Shown in pieces: positions 9,181-19,200 of a stretch of DNA of 64,000 nucleotides (its first letter is position 1; each line of letters starts with the position of its first letter). This DNA is from Pseudomonas umsongensis. GTDB lineage: Bacteria > Pseudomonadota > Gammaproteobacteria > Pseudomonadales > Pseudomonadaceae. A program made the position numbers and the translations under genes. The stretch covers positions 1,054,001 through 1,118,000 of the forward strand of contig NZ_NIWU01000002.1 in NCBI RefSeq assembly GCF_002236105.1, written 5' to 3'. The notes under the pieces were generated by a model. That model saw nothing but the letters and a program-made list of their open reading frames with translations, made no database searches and was not told where the DNA came from.

Positions 9181-9747
9181 ATGCTGATGCGCTGGCTGGC
9201 GGTTCCCGTGTTACTGGTAGCGTTTACCGGATTGGCCCAGGCGGCAGAGTGCCCGGCGCTGCTCGAAGGCTCGTTGCCCAAGCTGCGCGCCAAGGAATCC
9301 ATCGATCTGTGCCAGCGTTTCGCCGGCAAGCCGCTGGTGGTGGTCAATACCGCCAGCTTCTGTGGTTTTGCCCCGCAGTTCAAAAGCCTCGAGGCGCTCA
9401 ATCAGCGCTACAAGGAACAGGGGCTGGAGGTGATCGGTGTGCCGTCCAATGATTTCAAGCAAGAGTCCAAGGACGGCGCCGAGACCGCCAAGGTCTGTTA
9501 CGTGAACTACGGGGTGACCTTCACCATGACCGAACCGCAGAAAGTTCGTGGTGACGATGCCACGCACCTGTTCCAGGTCCTCGCCAAACAAAGCGGCGCG
9601 CCGAAGTGGAATTTCTACAAGTACGTGGTCGATCGCCAGGGCAAGGTGATTGCCAGCTTTTCCAGCCTGACCAAGCCCGATGATCCCGAGTTCATTGAGG
9701 CCGTGGAAAAAGCCCTGGCTTCGCCACCATTGGCCTCCACTCCTTGA
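9181..9747 (+). CDS. periplasmic glutathione peroxidase-like protein
   Basis: 188-residue thiol peroxidase of the glutathione peroxidase family. Residues 1-21 form a signal peptide (cleavage after AQA), placing it in the periplasm. The family core [12 protein letters not shown] has peroxidatic Cys61, followed by [13 protein letters not shown] (Gln site) and the Trp site in [11 protein letters not shown]. Lacking selenocysteine, it may use thioredoxin-like reductants. It is monocistronic, with a REP and a bidirectional terminator behind it. Confidence 0.9.
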   Translation: MLMRWLAVPVLLVAFTGLAQAAECPALLEGSLPKLRAKESIDLCQRFAGKPLVVVNTASFCGFAPQFKSLEALNQRYKEQGLEVIGVPSNDFKQESKDGAETAKVCYVNYGVTFTMTEPQKVRGDDATHLFQVLAKQSGAPKWNFYKYVVDRQGKVIASFSSLTKPDDPEFIEAVEKALASPPLASTP

Positions 9748-9749
9748 TC

Positions 9750-9849
9750 TGTGGGAGCGAGCCTGCTCGCGATGGACTTGAGAGCGCCGCGGGGTGTCAG
9801 GCTTCACACGTTATCGTTGACGTCCATCGCGAGCAGGCTCGCTCCCACA
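9750..9849. repeat. REP pair after the peroxidase gene
   Basis: Arms 9750-9777 and 9822-9849 contain GGGAGCGAGCCTGCTCGCGA and its complement, with a spacer sharing TTATCGTTGACGTCCATCGC with the pair at 25580. Confidence 0.9.
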
Positions 9850-9890
9850 AAAAAGCCCCGCCTCTGTGTAAGAGCGCGGGGCTTTTTTTG
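9847..9890. terminator. bidirectional terminator between peroxidase and porin genes
   Basis: AAAAAAGCCCCGC and GCGGGGCTTTTTTT flank a loop of about 14 bases. Both flanks have homopolymer tracts, so it can serve the convergent genes on either strand. Confidence 0.88.
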
Positions 9891-9927
9891 ATTCAGGCGG
9901 CGAGCCTTTCAAACTCCCTGACGGTCA

Positions 9928-11196
9928 TCAGAAGCGGTAGGTCGCACCGACACCGAAACCGTTCGCCCAGTTTTCATACTTGGAGCTGTAGGCTTGGCGG
10001 CCGTTGTTATCGTTGACCTTGACCGACTCTTCATGCAGGTACGAATACGCAACGTCGATGGTCAGGTCGTCGGTCGGGCTCCAGCCGGCACCCAGGCTGA
10101 AAATCTTGCGATCGCCGGTGGGGATGCGTGGAGAGCGGTTTTCGTTGTTGGTTGGCGCCTGGTCAACCGACAGACCGGTACGCAGTACCCACTGCTTGTT
10201 CAACTGGTAGGAGGCACCGATGGCGTGAGCCCAGGTGTCGTGCCAGTTCTGCTCTTCGGTGATGGTGCCAAACGCTGGGTTCAAAGCAGCAGGCACGCCA
10301 CTGTTCTCGACGGTGATTTCTTTCAGGCGGCTCCAGCGAGTCCAGGTGCTGCCTGCGTAGAGGGTCCACTGGTCGTCCAGTTGATGGGTGACCGAGAAGT
10401 CGACCGACTCAGGCGTGGTGATGTCCAGTGAAGCGTCGTACTTCTGGTTCGGGTTCTGACGCAGGTTCGTGAGGAAGCCGTAGTTGACCTTGGTGTCACC
10501 CTCGAGCTTGTACTTCACTTTCGAGTGGTAGGTCAGGCCGACGCGAGTGCTGTCGGTGGCTTGCACCAGGATACCGATGTTGTAGCCCAGAGCGGTGTCG
10601 TCACCCTTGATCTTAACTTCGCCGTCCGGAGCCGCCGGGTTCAGCGAAAGGTTCGATTCCAGCTTGCCGTCGATGCGGTTAATGGTAGGACCGAAGCCGA
10701 TCGACACCTTGTCGTTAAAGGCGTAGCTGACGGTTGGCTGCAGCGTCACGATGGTGACTTCACTCTTGCTGCCGAAGTAACGGCCGGCAAAGCCGTTCTC
10801 GTAGTCGGTCACCAGGCCGAATGGCGCGTAGACGCCGAAACCGACTGCCCACTGGTCATCGAGTGGCTTGACGTAGTAGCCCATCGGCACGCCCATGAAA
10901 GGGACCATGTCACCTTTGTTGGTGCCGCCATTGGGACGGGAGCTGGCATCGCTGATATCAGCGTGCGCGTCGATGAATGCAACACCGCCAGTCACTTGTT
11001 CGCGCTTGAGGCGCGACATGCCAGCAGGGTTGCCAAATACGGTGGATGCGTCGTCGGCAGCGGAAGATCGCCCGGCAAAACCTGTCCCCATCCCGCTGAT
11101 GCTTTGTTCGTTGAGGGCGAAACCACTCGCGAAGATCTGGGTGGATGCCAAGGCAACGGCGAGGCTAATGGTGGTTTTGAGCATTACTTTTTTCAT
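9928..11196 (-). CDS. outer membrane protein, FadL/OmpP1/TodX family
   Basis: 422-residue beta-barrel porin for hydrophobic substrates such as long-chain fatty acids or aromatics. The N-terminus has a signal peptide (MKKVMLKTTISLAVALAS, cleavage near FASGFALNEQ) followed by the FadL hatch signature GMGTGFAGRSSAADDAST and FGNPAGMSRL. The chain ends in an aromatic residue (GATYRF), as outer membrane barrels do. An AGGAG site precedes the ATG. Substrate unknown; E. coli FadL imports fatty acids. Confidence 0.92.
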   Translation of the reverse strand: MKKVMLKTTISLAVALASTQIFASGFALNEQSISGMGTGFAGRSSAADDASTVFGNPAGMSRLKREQVTGGVAFIDAHADISDASSRPNGGTNKGDMVPFMGVPMGYYVKPLDDQWAVGFGVYAPFGLVTDYENGFAGRYFGSKSEVTIVTLQPTVSYAFNDKVSIGFGPTINRIDGKLESNLSLNPAAPDGEVKIKGDDTALGYNIGILVQATDSTRVGLTYHSKVKYKLEGDTKVNYGFLTNLRQNPNQKYDASLDITTPESVDFSVTHQLDDQWTLYAGSTWTRWSRLKEITVENSGVPAALNPAFGTITEEQNWHDTWAHAIGASYQLNKQWVLRTGLSVDQAPTNNENRSPRIPTGDRKIFSLGAGWSPTDDLTIDVAYSYLHEESVKVNDNNGRQAYSSKYENWANGFGVGATYRF

Positions 11197-11209
11197 TATT
11201 AGAACTCCT

Positions 11210-11219
11210 GGTGATCACC
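11210..11219. promoter_or_regulatory. palindrome GGTGATCACC in the fadL-like leader
   Basis: Perfect 10-base palindrome just upstream of the ribosome site of the porin gene. It could be a regulator half-site pair or chance; weak evidence. Confidence 0.25.
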
Positions 11220-11342
11220 GGGGCGAAAATTACCAACATTTTCGTCCCAGCGCCATAGGCTGTAATGCTTGATTTAGAGCGGTTTTGTAGGACAATCCGA
11301 CCAAATTCGCTGCCAGTTGAGCGATCTTTGAATTCGGGGCAG

Positions 11343-11825
11343 TCAGCAGGCGACCTGATTCAGCGGTGCAACACAGGTTTGCCAGGCGCAGGTGAAATCT
11401 CTCAGGCGTCCCTGGGGCTGGAAGGTCTGGCGCCAGATTCGGGCCATGCCCAGCAAGTCGTCTGGTTCGGGGAGGGGGGTATTCTGTTCTTCGACCAGCA
11501 GCCAGGCGATGGCGGTGGCGTAACGCAGGTTGACGGTCAATTCCAGGTGCGGGCCGCTGAGGAATGCATGTTGGCTGGCCAGGCCACGCACCAGGCTGGC
11601 GCGTTCCGGATCGAGTGCCAGGTAATGGTCCCAAAGTGCCTGGTGGCGGGGTTCGGCGATTCGATACAGGCCGTGTCCACGGCGGTCATGCAGGGCGGAA
11701 CCAAGGGCTGACTGGCTGGCGGCGATGCCTAGCAGCAGGGATTCGGCGGTTGCGCTATGGCGTCCAAGGTAGATCAAGGTCGGACGGATTACATAACGGC
11801 ACAGTTCGCTGGCAGCGATACCCAT
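11343..11825 (-). CDS. conserved hypothetical protein, 160 residues
   Basis: Starts MGIAASELCRYVIRPTLIYLG with an AGGG ribosome site. Mostly helical, cytosolic appearance (no signal peptide, no membrane helix), with RHSATAESLLLGIAASQS and a Trp-rich C-terminal half ending in a Cys-containing tail. Homologs beside the FadL-like porin are expected in pseudomonads (compare PA1287-PA1289 order). No domain recognised and no function proposed. Confidence 0.75.
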   Translation of the reverse strand: MGIAASELCRYVIRPTLIYLGRHSATAESLLLGIAASQSALGSALHDRRGHGLYRIAEPRHQALWDHYLALDPERASLVRGLASQHAFLSGPHLELTVNLRYATAIAWLLVEEQNTPLPEPDDLLGMARIWRQTFQPQGRLRDFTCAWQTCVAPLNQVAC

Positions 11826-12032
11826 AAAACCCTCGATACATCAAATTGGCGACGAACCTGAAAGGCTTTGGCAGCGGTGAATCGACTCAGGCTCGTCGGA
11901 AGCGGATCAAGCCGCTTGAGTTGAAGTCTAGTGTCATATTCACCGCGTAAAGGACTGTTTTTAAAATATTTCTGCCGGCGAGTTATAAACGTTATATCTA
12001 TCCGTGCTTAGTCATCGTGAAACCTTGCGCAA

Positions 12033-12062
12033 CAAAAAGCCCCGCTTTTCGGGCGGGGCTTC
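12033..12062 (-). terminator. terminator of the 76-residue hypothetical gene
   Basis: On the minus strand an AAGCCCCGCC / GCGGGGCTT stem with a short loop is followed by TTTTTG. It lies 25 bases past the stop of the minus-strand gene. Confidence 0.82.
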
Positions 12063-12086
12063 TGGTGTTTCAGGCTTGCTGGCGTA

Positions 12087-12317
12087 TCAGGCGACCAAGG
12101 CCTGACGCGTACGCTCGATGACCGCCTGCAGCGGTTCGGCGCTGGAATATTGGTCGGGGTACAGGCGTTCGCTGTGACGGGCGATGCCGTGTTCGTTGAC
12201 CAGGGTGAAGCTGAAACAGCCTTTGCGAGCGGCCATGATCAGGCAGTTCATTGGTGCAAAAGCGTTGGTTAGGGTGCGGATGGCATCCTGGGTGTGGATT
12301 TGAGTAGACATAGTCAT
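12087..12317 (-). CDS. small conserved hypothetical protein, 76 residues
   Basis: Starts MTMSTQIHTQDAIRTLTNAF; a GTAGGAAC ribosome site stands about 7 bases ahead of the first ATG, although an ATG two codons later is also possible. The acidic/helical C-terminus reads AVIERTRQALVA. No signal peptide or membrane segment. It has its own terminator. The type is common as a small orphan protein in fluorescent pseudomonads; function unknown. Confidence 0.7.
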   Translation of the reverse strand: MTMSTQIHTQDAIRTLTNAFAPMNCLIMAARKGCFSFTLVNEHGIARHSERLYPDQYSSAEPLQAVIERTRQALVA

Positions 12318-13254
12318 TGGGTGTTCCTACAAGCGACACGGATAAGAGCCGTGCAAAATTAAAACGTTCCAGTAACGACGACCACCGTTGGTCGAACGAA
12401 GAACCCTGATTGGAACAAAGCAGCCAGTTTGAAGCGCTGATAAATTGGCGCGCTTGGGCTGGCAGGTAGGTACTTAGGAGGGCAGGCAACACATCAAGGG
12501 CAAAGGTTCTGGGCCCGGGGTGAAGATCCTGATCAATTTGCAGGCTGGTTCGGTCAGCGTAAATGAGCTTGGCAACACCCTTCGTTTATTCAAAGGCTGT
12601 ATTGGCGCAAGATTTACCTGGAAACCATCGAGGTGGTCGATCCCGCTTTTTCGGTAGCGGCTTCCTGTGGGAAGGCTGCGCCGGGGGGATTTGTTCGACC
12701 AGAATTGACTTTCAGCTTGGTACTAACGCCGCGGATAGTAACGGATTGAAAAGGCAAAGGGAAGTGTGCTGGCAAAAAATCCTGGATGTTCGCTTGGCGT
12801 CATCCTTCGCCTACGCTTCGACGAGCCTTGGAAATTGTTCGATCATCGAGCGTAATCCGACCGGCGGTCATCGCTGGGAGCTGCCTGGAGCGCGGGTTTT
12901 ACGGGGGGTTATCCCCAACGAGCAAGAAAATTGCGCCGAAAAAAACCGGTGATATAACCATCCAGAAGGTAGTTGTGCACATTAGTTGCGCAGACTGTCA
13001 CCCTGCTGTCATCCAGCCTTCAAACGCAGTGGGTGCCTGTAACCAAAATTTAAGTCAATGAAAAATATCGTCTTTTTTAACTGGTGAAAAAATCGTCAGT
13101 TTGACTGCAGGCCCCATTCCATAAGCCTTTGCGCGAGTTCAATGGCGGTTGTCCACTGAGTTATCCACAGCTTCTGTGGATTGTCCCGAGCGCTTGCTCT
13201 AGGACGGGCGTGCCGGGTTTTTTTCGGCTTTACCTGTAAGAAAAAGAGAGTAGA
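12318..13254. other. gene-poor spacer of 0.94 kb
   Basis: No convincing gene. A 129-codon plus-strand frame (12563-12952) has neither family resemblance nor pseudomonad third-position GC. The stretch has lower GC than its flanks, a small hairpin CGACCA-CCGT-TGGTCG at 12379-12394, an AT-rich block at 13045-13095 and a DnaA-box-like palindrome at 13161-13181. Confidence 0.6.
13161..13181. promoter_or_regulatory. DnaA-box-like inverted pair
   Basis: TTATCCACA at 13161-13169 is a perfect match to the DnaA-box consensus. It is part of a perfect hairpin ATCCACAG-CTT-CTGTGGAT (13162-13180). A related TTGTCCACT lies at 13149 and TTATCCCCA at 12909. Confidence 0.45.
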
Positions 13255-13611
13255 GTGGCGCGCCTTCCGATCTGCCCACAGTGCTTTATGAAGTTTCGTA
13301 CACCACCTCCTTCCTCTTCCGCCAAATCGTCCACGGTAGCCTCACCCAAGCGCTTTTCGATGCGGGTGGCCGAGTGGTTGCTGGACAGCCCGCGCCTGGG
13401 CGAAAACTCCAACGTCAAACACATCGCCGGACGTTTACTCAAGCAACCGGCCCGTGAAGGCGTCGTCGCCGCGCAAAGCCGGTTGGGGCAACTGATGTGC
13501 CGTGAGTGCGGCAATGCCCGGGATCGCCGGATTGGCCAGGATCTCTTGCGTCAGGCCGCGCGGGCAGGGGACCTGCGTGCGCAACAGGAACTGGGCCTGA
13601 TCGAAGACTGA
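13255..13611 (+). CDS. Sel1-repeat-like small protein
   Basis: 118 residues from a GTG start preceded by AGAGAG; an ATG at 13288 is the alternative. After a Ser/Pro-rich N-terminus, residues 58-118 hold one to two Sel1/TPR-like helical repeats (AREGVVAAQSRLGQLMC and QAARAGDLRAQQELG). The N-terminal CPQCF and MCREC pairs could bind metal, speculative. It lies 61 bases ahead of rmuC on the same strand. Role unknown; Sel1 proteins act as adaptors. Confidence 0.7.
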   Translation: MARLPICPQCFMKFRTPPPSSSAKSSTVASPKRFSMRVAEWLLDSPRLGENSNVKHIAGRLLKQPAREGVVAAQSRLGQLMCRECGNARDRRIGQDLLRQAARAGDLRAQQELGLIED

Positions 13612-13672
13612 GCTGTCCAAGACCTGACGCCTTGGTTAACCTTCAGGCTTTATTTCAATGGCAGGAGTGGCT

Positions 13673-15151
13673 ATGGCTATGGACTTGACCAGCGCATTGC
13701 TGGGGCTTGCGGGCGCGGCGTTGCCATTGCTGGTGTTGGCCTGGCAACTGCAGCGCCGGGCGAGCACCGCCCAGGCCCAGGCATCGTTGCTGGAAGAGCG
13801 CCTGGCCACGGCGAATCTGGCGCAGGATGGGGTGAATGCGCAACTTGAGGCCTGTCGCGATGAAATCGCCGATCTCGGTCAAGCCAACGCAGCCAAGCAA
13901 GCGGACCTCGCCGCGGTGCGCCGTGAGGTCGAGCTGCTGCAAATCGAGCGTGACGATGCCCGCGATGCTGCTCACGCCTGGAATATCGAACGCGCTGGCA
14001 AAGAAGTCGAACTGCGCCGCCTCGACGCCCTGGCCGCTTCTCTCAAGGCCGAGCTGCGCGAGCAACAGGAAAGCCATCAGCAGCGCCTCAACGACCTGCA
14101 GGGCTCACGGGACGAGCTGCGTGCGCAGTTCGCCGAACTGGCCGGGAAAATCTTCGACGAGCGCGAGCAGCGTTTTGCCGAAACCAGCCAGCAGCGCCTG
14201 GGGCAATTGCTCGATCCGTTGAAAGAGCGCATCCAGTCTTTTGAAAAGCGCGTTGAGGAAAGTTATCAGGCTGAAGCCCGAGAGCGCTTTTCCCTGGCCA
14301 AGGAACTGGAGCGCCTGCAACAGCTCAACCTGCGCTTGAGCGACGAAGCCACCAATCTGACCCGCGCCTTGAAAGGACAGAAAACCCAGGGCAACTGGGG
14401 CGAGTTGATTCTGGAACGCGTGCTTGAGCATGCGGGGCTGGAGAAGGGGCGCGAGTACCAGACCCAGGTCAATCTCAAGGGCCCGGACGGCGAGCGTTTC
14501 CAGCCGGACGTGATCATTTACCTGCCCGGCGACAAGCAGGTGGTCGTCGACTCCAAGGTCAGCCTGACGGCCTATCAGCAGTACGTGGCGGCCGAAGACG
14601 AAGCCATCGGCCAGATCGCCATCAAGCAACATGTGCTGTCGCTGCGCAACCACGTCAAGGGCTTGGCCGGCAAGGACTACAAACGCCTGGACGGCTTGCA
14701 CAGCCTGGACTTCGTCCTGTTGTTCGTACCGATCGAAGCGGCGTTCTCTGCCGCGTTGCAGGCGGAGCCCACACTGTTCCAGGAAGCCTTCGACCGCAAC
14801 ATCGTGATCGTCAGCCCGACCACGCTGCTGGCGACCCTGCGTGTCATCGACAGCCTGTGGAAGCAGGAGCGGCAAAGCCAGAACGCCCGGGAAATCGCCG
14901 AGCGGGCAGGATGGCTGTACGACAAGTTCGTGTTGTTCATCCAGGATCTGGACGAAGTCGGCAATCGCTTGCAGCAACTGGACAAAGCCTACAGCTCGGC
15001 GCGCAACAAGCTGACAGAAGGCCGCGGCAACCTGGTCAGCCGCAGTGAGCAGCTCAAGCTGCTGGGCGCGCGGGCGAGCAAGAGCTTGCCAGCGGATTTG
15101 CTGGAGCGGGCGATGACCGATATTGACGGGTTGGTCGAATTGCCGGAATAG
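13673..15151 (+). CDS. rmuC: DNA recombination protein RmuC
   Basis: 492 residues. An N-terminal membrane helix ([18 protein letters not shown]) is followed by a long coiled coil (about residues 30-200, rich in Q, E, R) and the conserved RmuC nuclease-like domain (KGQKTQGNWGELILERVLE, then YLPGDKQVVVDSKVSL and DFVLLFVPIE). E. coli RmuC limits inversion between repeats. The ATG at 13673 has AGGAG five bases upstream, better than ATG 13658. Proximity to a repeat array is suggestive only. Confidence 0.93.
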   Translation: MAMDLTSALLGLAGAALPLLVLAWQLQRRASTAQAQASLLEERLATANLAQDGVNAQLEACRDEIADLGQANAAKQADLAAVRREVELLQIERDDARDAAHAWNIERAGKEVELRRLDALAASLKAELREQQESHQQRLNDLQGSRDELRAQFAELAGKIFDEREQRFAETSQQRLGQLLDPLKERIQSFEKRVEESYQAEARERFSLAKELERLQQLNLRLSDEATNLTRALKGQKTQGNWGELILERVLEHAGLEKGREYQTQVNLKGPDGERFQPDVIIYLPGDKQVVVDSKVSLTAYQQYVAAEDEAIGQIAIKQHVLSLRNHVKGLAGKDYKRLDGLHSLDFVLLFVPIEAAFSAALQAEPTLFQEAFDRNIVIVSPTTLLATLRVIDSLWKQERQSQNAREIAERAGWLYDKFVLFIQDLDEVGNRLQQLDKAYSSARNKLTEGRGNLVSRSEQLKLLGARASKSLPADLLERAMTDIDGLVELPE

Positions 15152-15172
15152 GCGAGCCTGCCCGCGATTGTT

Positions 15173-16285
15173 GATCGTTCCCACGCTCTGCGTGGGAATG
15201 CATCCCGTGACGCTCGGCGTCACCCTTGCACCCGACTAAAGCCTTGCGTCAAAAGCGGAACGCGGAGCGTCCCCGGCGGCATTCCCACGCGGAGCATGGG
15301 AACGATCGGTGCGCAGGGCCCGCAACGCCGCCGGTTGATCGTTCCCACGCTCCTGCGTGGGAATGCATCCCGTGACGCTCCGCGTCACACTTGCACCTGA
15401 CTCCAGCCTTGCGCCGAAAGCGGAACGCGGAGCGTCCCCGGCGGCATTCCCACGCGGAGCATGGAAGCGATCGGTGCGCAGGGACCGCAACGCCGCCGAT
15501 TGATCGTTCCCACGCTCTGCGTGGGAATGCATCCCGTGACGCTCCGCGTCATTCTTGCACCCGACTCAAGCCTTGCGTCAAAAGCGGAACGCGGAGCGTC
15601 CCCGGCGGCATTCGCACGCGGAGCATGGGAACGATCGGTGCGCAGGGACCGCAACGCCGCCGATTGATCGTTCCCACGCTCTGCGTGGGAATGCATCCCG
15701 TGACGCTCGGCGTCACCCTTGCACCCGACTCAAGCCTTGCGTCGATAGCGGAACGCGGAGCGTCCCCGGCGGCATTCGCACGCGGAGCATGGGAACGATC
15801 GGTGCGCAGGGACCGCAACGCCGCCGATTGATCGTTCCCACGCTCTGCGTGGGAATGCATCCCGTGACGCTCGGCGTCACCCTTGCACCCGACTCAAGCC
15901 TTGCGTCGATAGCGGAACGCGGAGCGTCCCCGGCGGCATTCGCACGCGGAGCATGGGAACGATCGGTGCGCAGGGACCGCAACGCCGCCGATTGATCGTT
16001 CCCACGCTCTGCGTGGGAATGCATCCCGTGACGCTCGGCGTCACCCTTGCACCCGACTAAAGCCTTGCGTCAAAAGCGGAACGCGGAGCGTCCCTGGCGG
16101 CATTCCCACGCGGAGCATGGGAACGATCGGTGCGCAGGGCCCGCAACGCTGCCGATTGATCGTTCCCACGCTCTGCGTGGGAATGCATCCCGTGACGCTC
16201 GGCGTCACCCTTGCACCCGACTCAAGCCTTGCGTCGAAAGCGGAACGCGGAGCATGGGAACGATCGGTGCGCAGGGCCCGTGGGC
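15173..16285. repeat. tandem array of seven 164-bp units built from palindromes
   Basis: GATCGTTCCCACGCT recurs at 15173, 15337, 15502, 15666, 15830, 15994 and 16158, a period of 164 (165 once). Each unit has a hairpin TTCCCACGC-TCT-GCGTGGGAA, a second stem GTGACGC/GCGTCAC and a right half with ACGCGGAGCATGGGAACGAT, an inverted relative of the first. Units differ by only a few bases. The last is shortened by an internal deletion between GCGGAG direct repeats. Short frames on both strands resemble spurious DUF1534-like ORFs and are not called. Confidence 0.93.
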
Positions 16286-16298
16286 TAAAGCGAAAGCG

Positions 16299-19200
16299 TT
16301 ATAGCGGCAAATGCCGACTCAACAACGCCCGCAACGCCGCCGGTTTCACTGGCTTGGCCAAATAATCCAACCCCGCAGCATGCACCTGGGCCACGGTCTC
16401 GGGGCGCCCGTCGGCGCTGATGACCACGCCGGGTACCGGCTCGCCCAGTCGGGTGCGCAGCCAGGCCATCAGTTCGGTCCCGGTTTCGCCATCGTCCAGG
16501 TGGTAATCCACCAGTGCCAATTGCGGACGCAGGCCATCGCTGAGCAGGGCCATGCATTCCTCGCGGTTACGCGCGGTCCAGACTTGGCAGCCCCAGCGGG
16601 TGAGCAGGCTGTTCATGCCGATCAGGATGCTGTCTTCATTGTCGATGCACAGTACCTGGGCGCCGCTGGGCAGTTTGCCATTGAGTTCGGCGGGCTGGGC
16701 CGGCAGCGCGGCTTGCGCGCGGGCCAGGGGGACGCTGACGCTGAACACGCTGCCGCGTCCCGGCCACGAGCGTACGCGTAGCTTGTGTCCCAGCACGCGA
16801 CATAATCCGTCGGCGATCGCCAGCCCCAGGCCAAGCCCTTTCTCGGCGCGGGTCTGATGGCTGTCGAGGCGTTTGAATTCTTCGAATATCACCTGTTGCT
16901 TGTCTTCCGGAATGCCTGGCCCACGGTCCCACACTTCAAGGCACACCTCACCCTGGCGACGGCGCACGCCCAGCAGCACCGGCCCCTTGGCATAGCGGAA
17001 AGCGTTGGTGAGGAAATTCTGCAGGATGCGGCGCAAGAGCTTTATGTCGCTGTTGATGCGCAGCGAACTGCGCCTGACGCGAAATTCCAGGCCCTGGTCC
17101 CGCGCCAGCGCCTTGAACTCGGCACCCAGGGTGTCGAACAACTCATTGAGCGCGAACGGCTTGGCATCCGGGTTGATCTTGCCGTTTTCCAGGCGGGAAA
17201 TGTCCAGCAAATCGCTGATCAGGTCTTCGGCCGATCGCAGCGAGCTGTCCAGGTGCTGGACCAGTTTTTGCGCCTCGGTGGACAAACCGTCGTCCTGGTG
17301 AGTCAGGGCGGCGGAAAACAGGCGCGCGGCGTTCAACGGTTGCATGAGGTCATGGCTGACCGCCGCCAGGAATCGGGTCTTCGACTGGTTCGCGGCCTCG
17401 GCGGTGCCCTTGGCTTCGGTCAGGGCTACGTTGAGTTGCGACAGCTCGTGCGTGCGCTCCGCGACACGCTGTTCCAGGCCCTCATTGGCCTCGGTCAACG
17501 CCTGCTCGGCTTCGCGGAACGCCGTGATGTCGGTGAAACTCATGACGAAGCCGCCGCCGGGCATCGGGTTGCCGATCAGTTCGATCACCCGGCCATTGGG
17601 GAACAGCCGTTCGGACGTGTGCGCCCGACCTTGGCGCATCCAGTGCAGGCGACGCGCGACGTGCACTTCCGCTTCACCGGGGCCACACAAGCCGCGCTCG
17701 GCGTTGTAGCGGATGATGTCGGCAATCGGCCGGCCGACGCTGATCAGGCCATCCGGGTAGTTGAACAGCTCCAGGTAGCGGCGGTTCCAGGCCACCAGCT
17801 TCAGCGACTGGTCGACCACGCTGATGCCCTGGGTGATGTTCTCGATCGCGCCTTGCAGCAGCGCGCGGTTGAATTGCAGGACTTCGGAAGCCTCGTCGGC
17901 GATGCGCACGACGTCTTCGAGTTGCATTTCACGGCCTTCAATGGCGGCTTTTACCACCGCACGCGTCGATGAAGCGCCCAGCACACCCGCGAGCAATCGT
18001 TCGGTGTGGGCGATCCACTCACCATCGGCGTTCTGGTTCGGATTGAAGCCCTTGCCCTGGCGGTAGGCAAAACGAATGAAGCTCTGCCGCGCGCGTTCTT
18101 CACCGACGAAGCGCGCGGCCAGTTGCAGCAGATCGTCGATCTGTACCGCGAGCATCGAGCGGGCGCTGGGTCGGGCACTGATTTCCTGGCCGATGAAGCG
18201 CCCGGCCTGCCAGTGCTCCGACACGCGGGTGCGCGACAACACCGAGACCCAGGCGAACAGCGTGAAGTTGCCCGCCAGCGACAGCACCACGCCTTGGGTC
18301 AGCGGGGTGATTGGCAGATTCAATGGATTGCTGTGCAGCCAGGCCAGACCCGGAAAACTGTTCAGGGATAAACCCAGGCTATGGGCGGCAATCGGCAGGA
18401 CCAGTGTGTAGAACCATAGGAATGTACCGGCGGCGAGTCCGGCAAATACGCCGCGGCGGTTGGCCTGTTTCCAGTACAGCGCGCCGAGCATCGCCGGTGC
18501 CAGTTGCGTCACGGCGGCGAAGGCGATCTGGCCGATGGTCGCCAGGCTGGCGGTCGATCCCAGCAGGCGATAACTGACGTAGGCCAGCAGCAGGATGACC
18601 ACGATGGTCACGCGGCGCACCGACAGCATCCACTGGCGAAACACCTCGAACGGGCGCTCGGCATTGTTGCGGCGCAGCAGCCAGGGCAGCAGCATGTCGT
18701 TGGAGACCATGGTCGACAGCGCCACGCTGGCCACGATCACCATGCCCGTGGCCGCCGATGCGCCGCCGATAAAGGCCAGCAACGCCAGGGCAGGATGAGC
18801 CTGGGCCAGGGGCAGGCTGATGACAAAGGAGTCCGGTAGCACGGAGCTGGGCAGCAGCATCTGGCCCGCCAGCGCGATCGGCACGACAAACAGGGCCGCC
18901 AGGGCGAGGTAAGCCGGGAACACCCATTTGGCCAGGCGCAGATCCTGCGGGTCGATGTTCTCGACCACGGTCACGTGAAACTGCCGCGGCAGGCAGATGA
19001 TCGCCATCATCGCCACGCCGGTCTGCACCACCATCGATGGCCAGTTGATGGTCTCCTTCCAGTATTCCTCCAGGCGCGGGGCGAGCATGGCCTGGTCGAA
19101 CAGGTCATCGAAACCGTCGTAGAGGCCGAAAGTCACGTAGGCGCCCACCGCCAGGAAAGCGAACAACTTGACCAGCGACTCGAACGCAATCGCCAACACC

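Noticed and set aside
12563..12952. 129-codon plus-strand frame in the 12.3-13.25 kb spacer
   Set aside because: No ribosome site, unusual composition and no recognisable domain.
12900..13181. Chromosomal origin oriC
   Set aside because: Only one perfect DnaA box, and dnaA, rpmH or parAB-type neighbours are absent.
15173..16285. CRISPR array
   Set aside because: Whole 164-bp units repeat with no unique spacers, and no cas genes are present.
15236..16365. Several 80-146 codon frames on both strands of the 164-bp array
   Set aside because: They repeat because the DNA repeats; they resemble the spurious DUF1534-like products of pseudomonad repeats.
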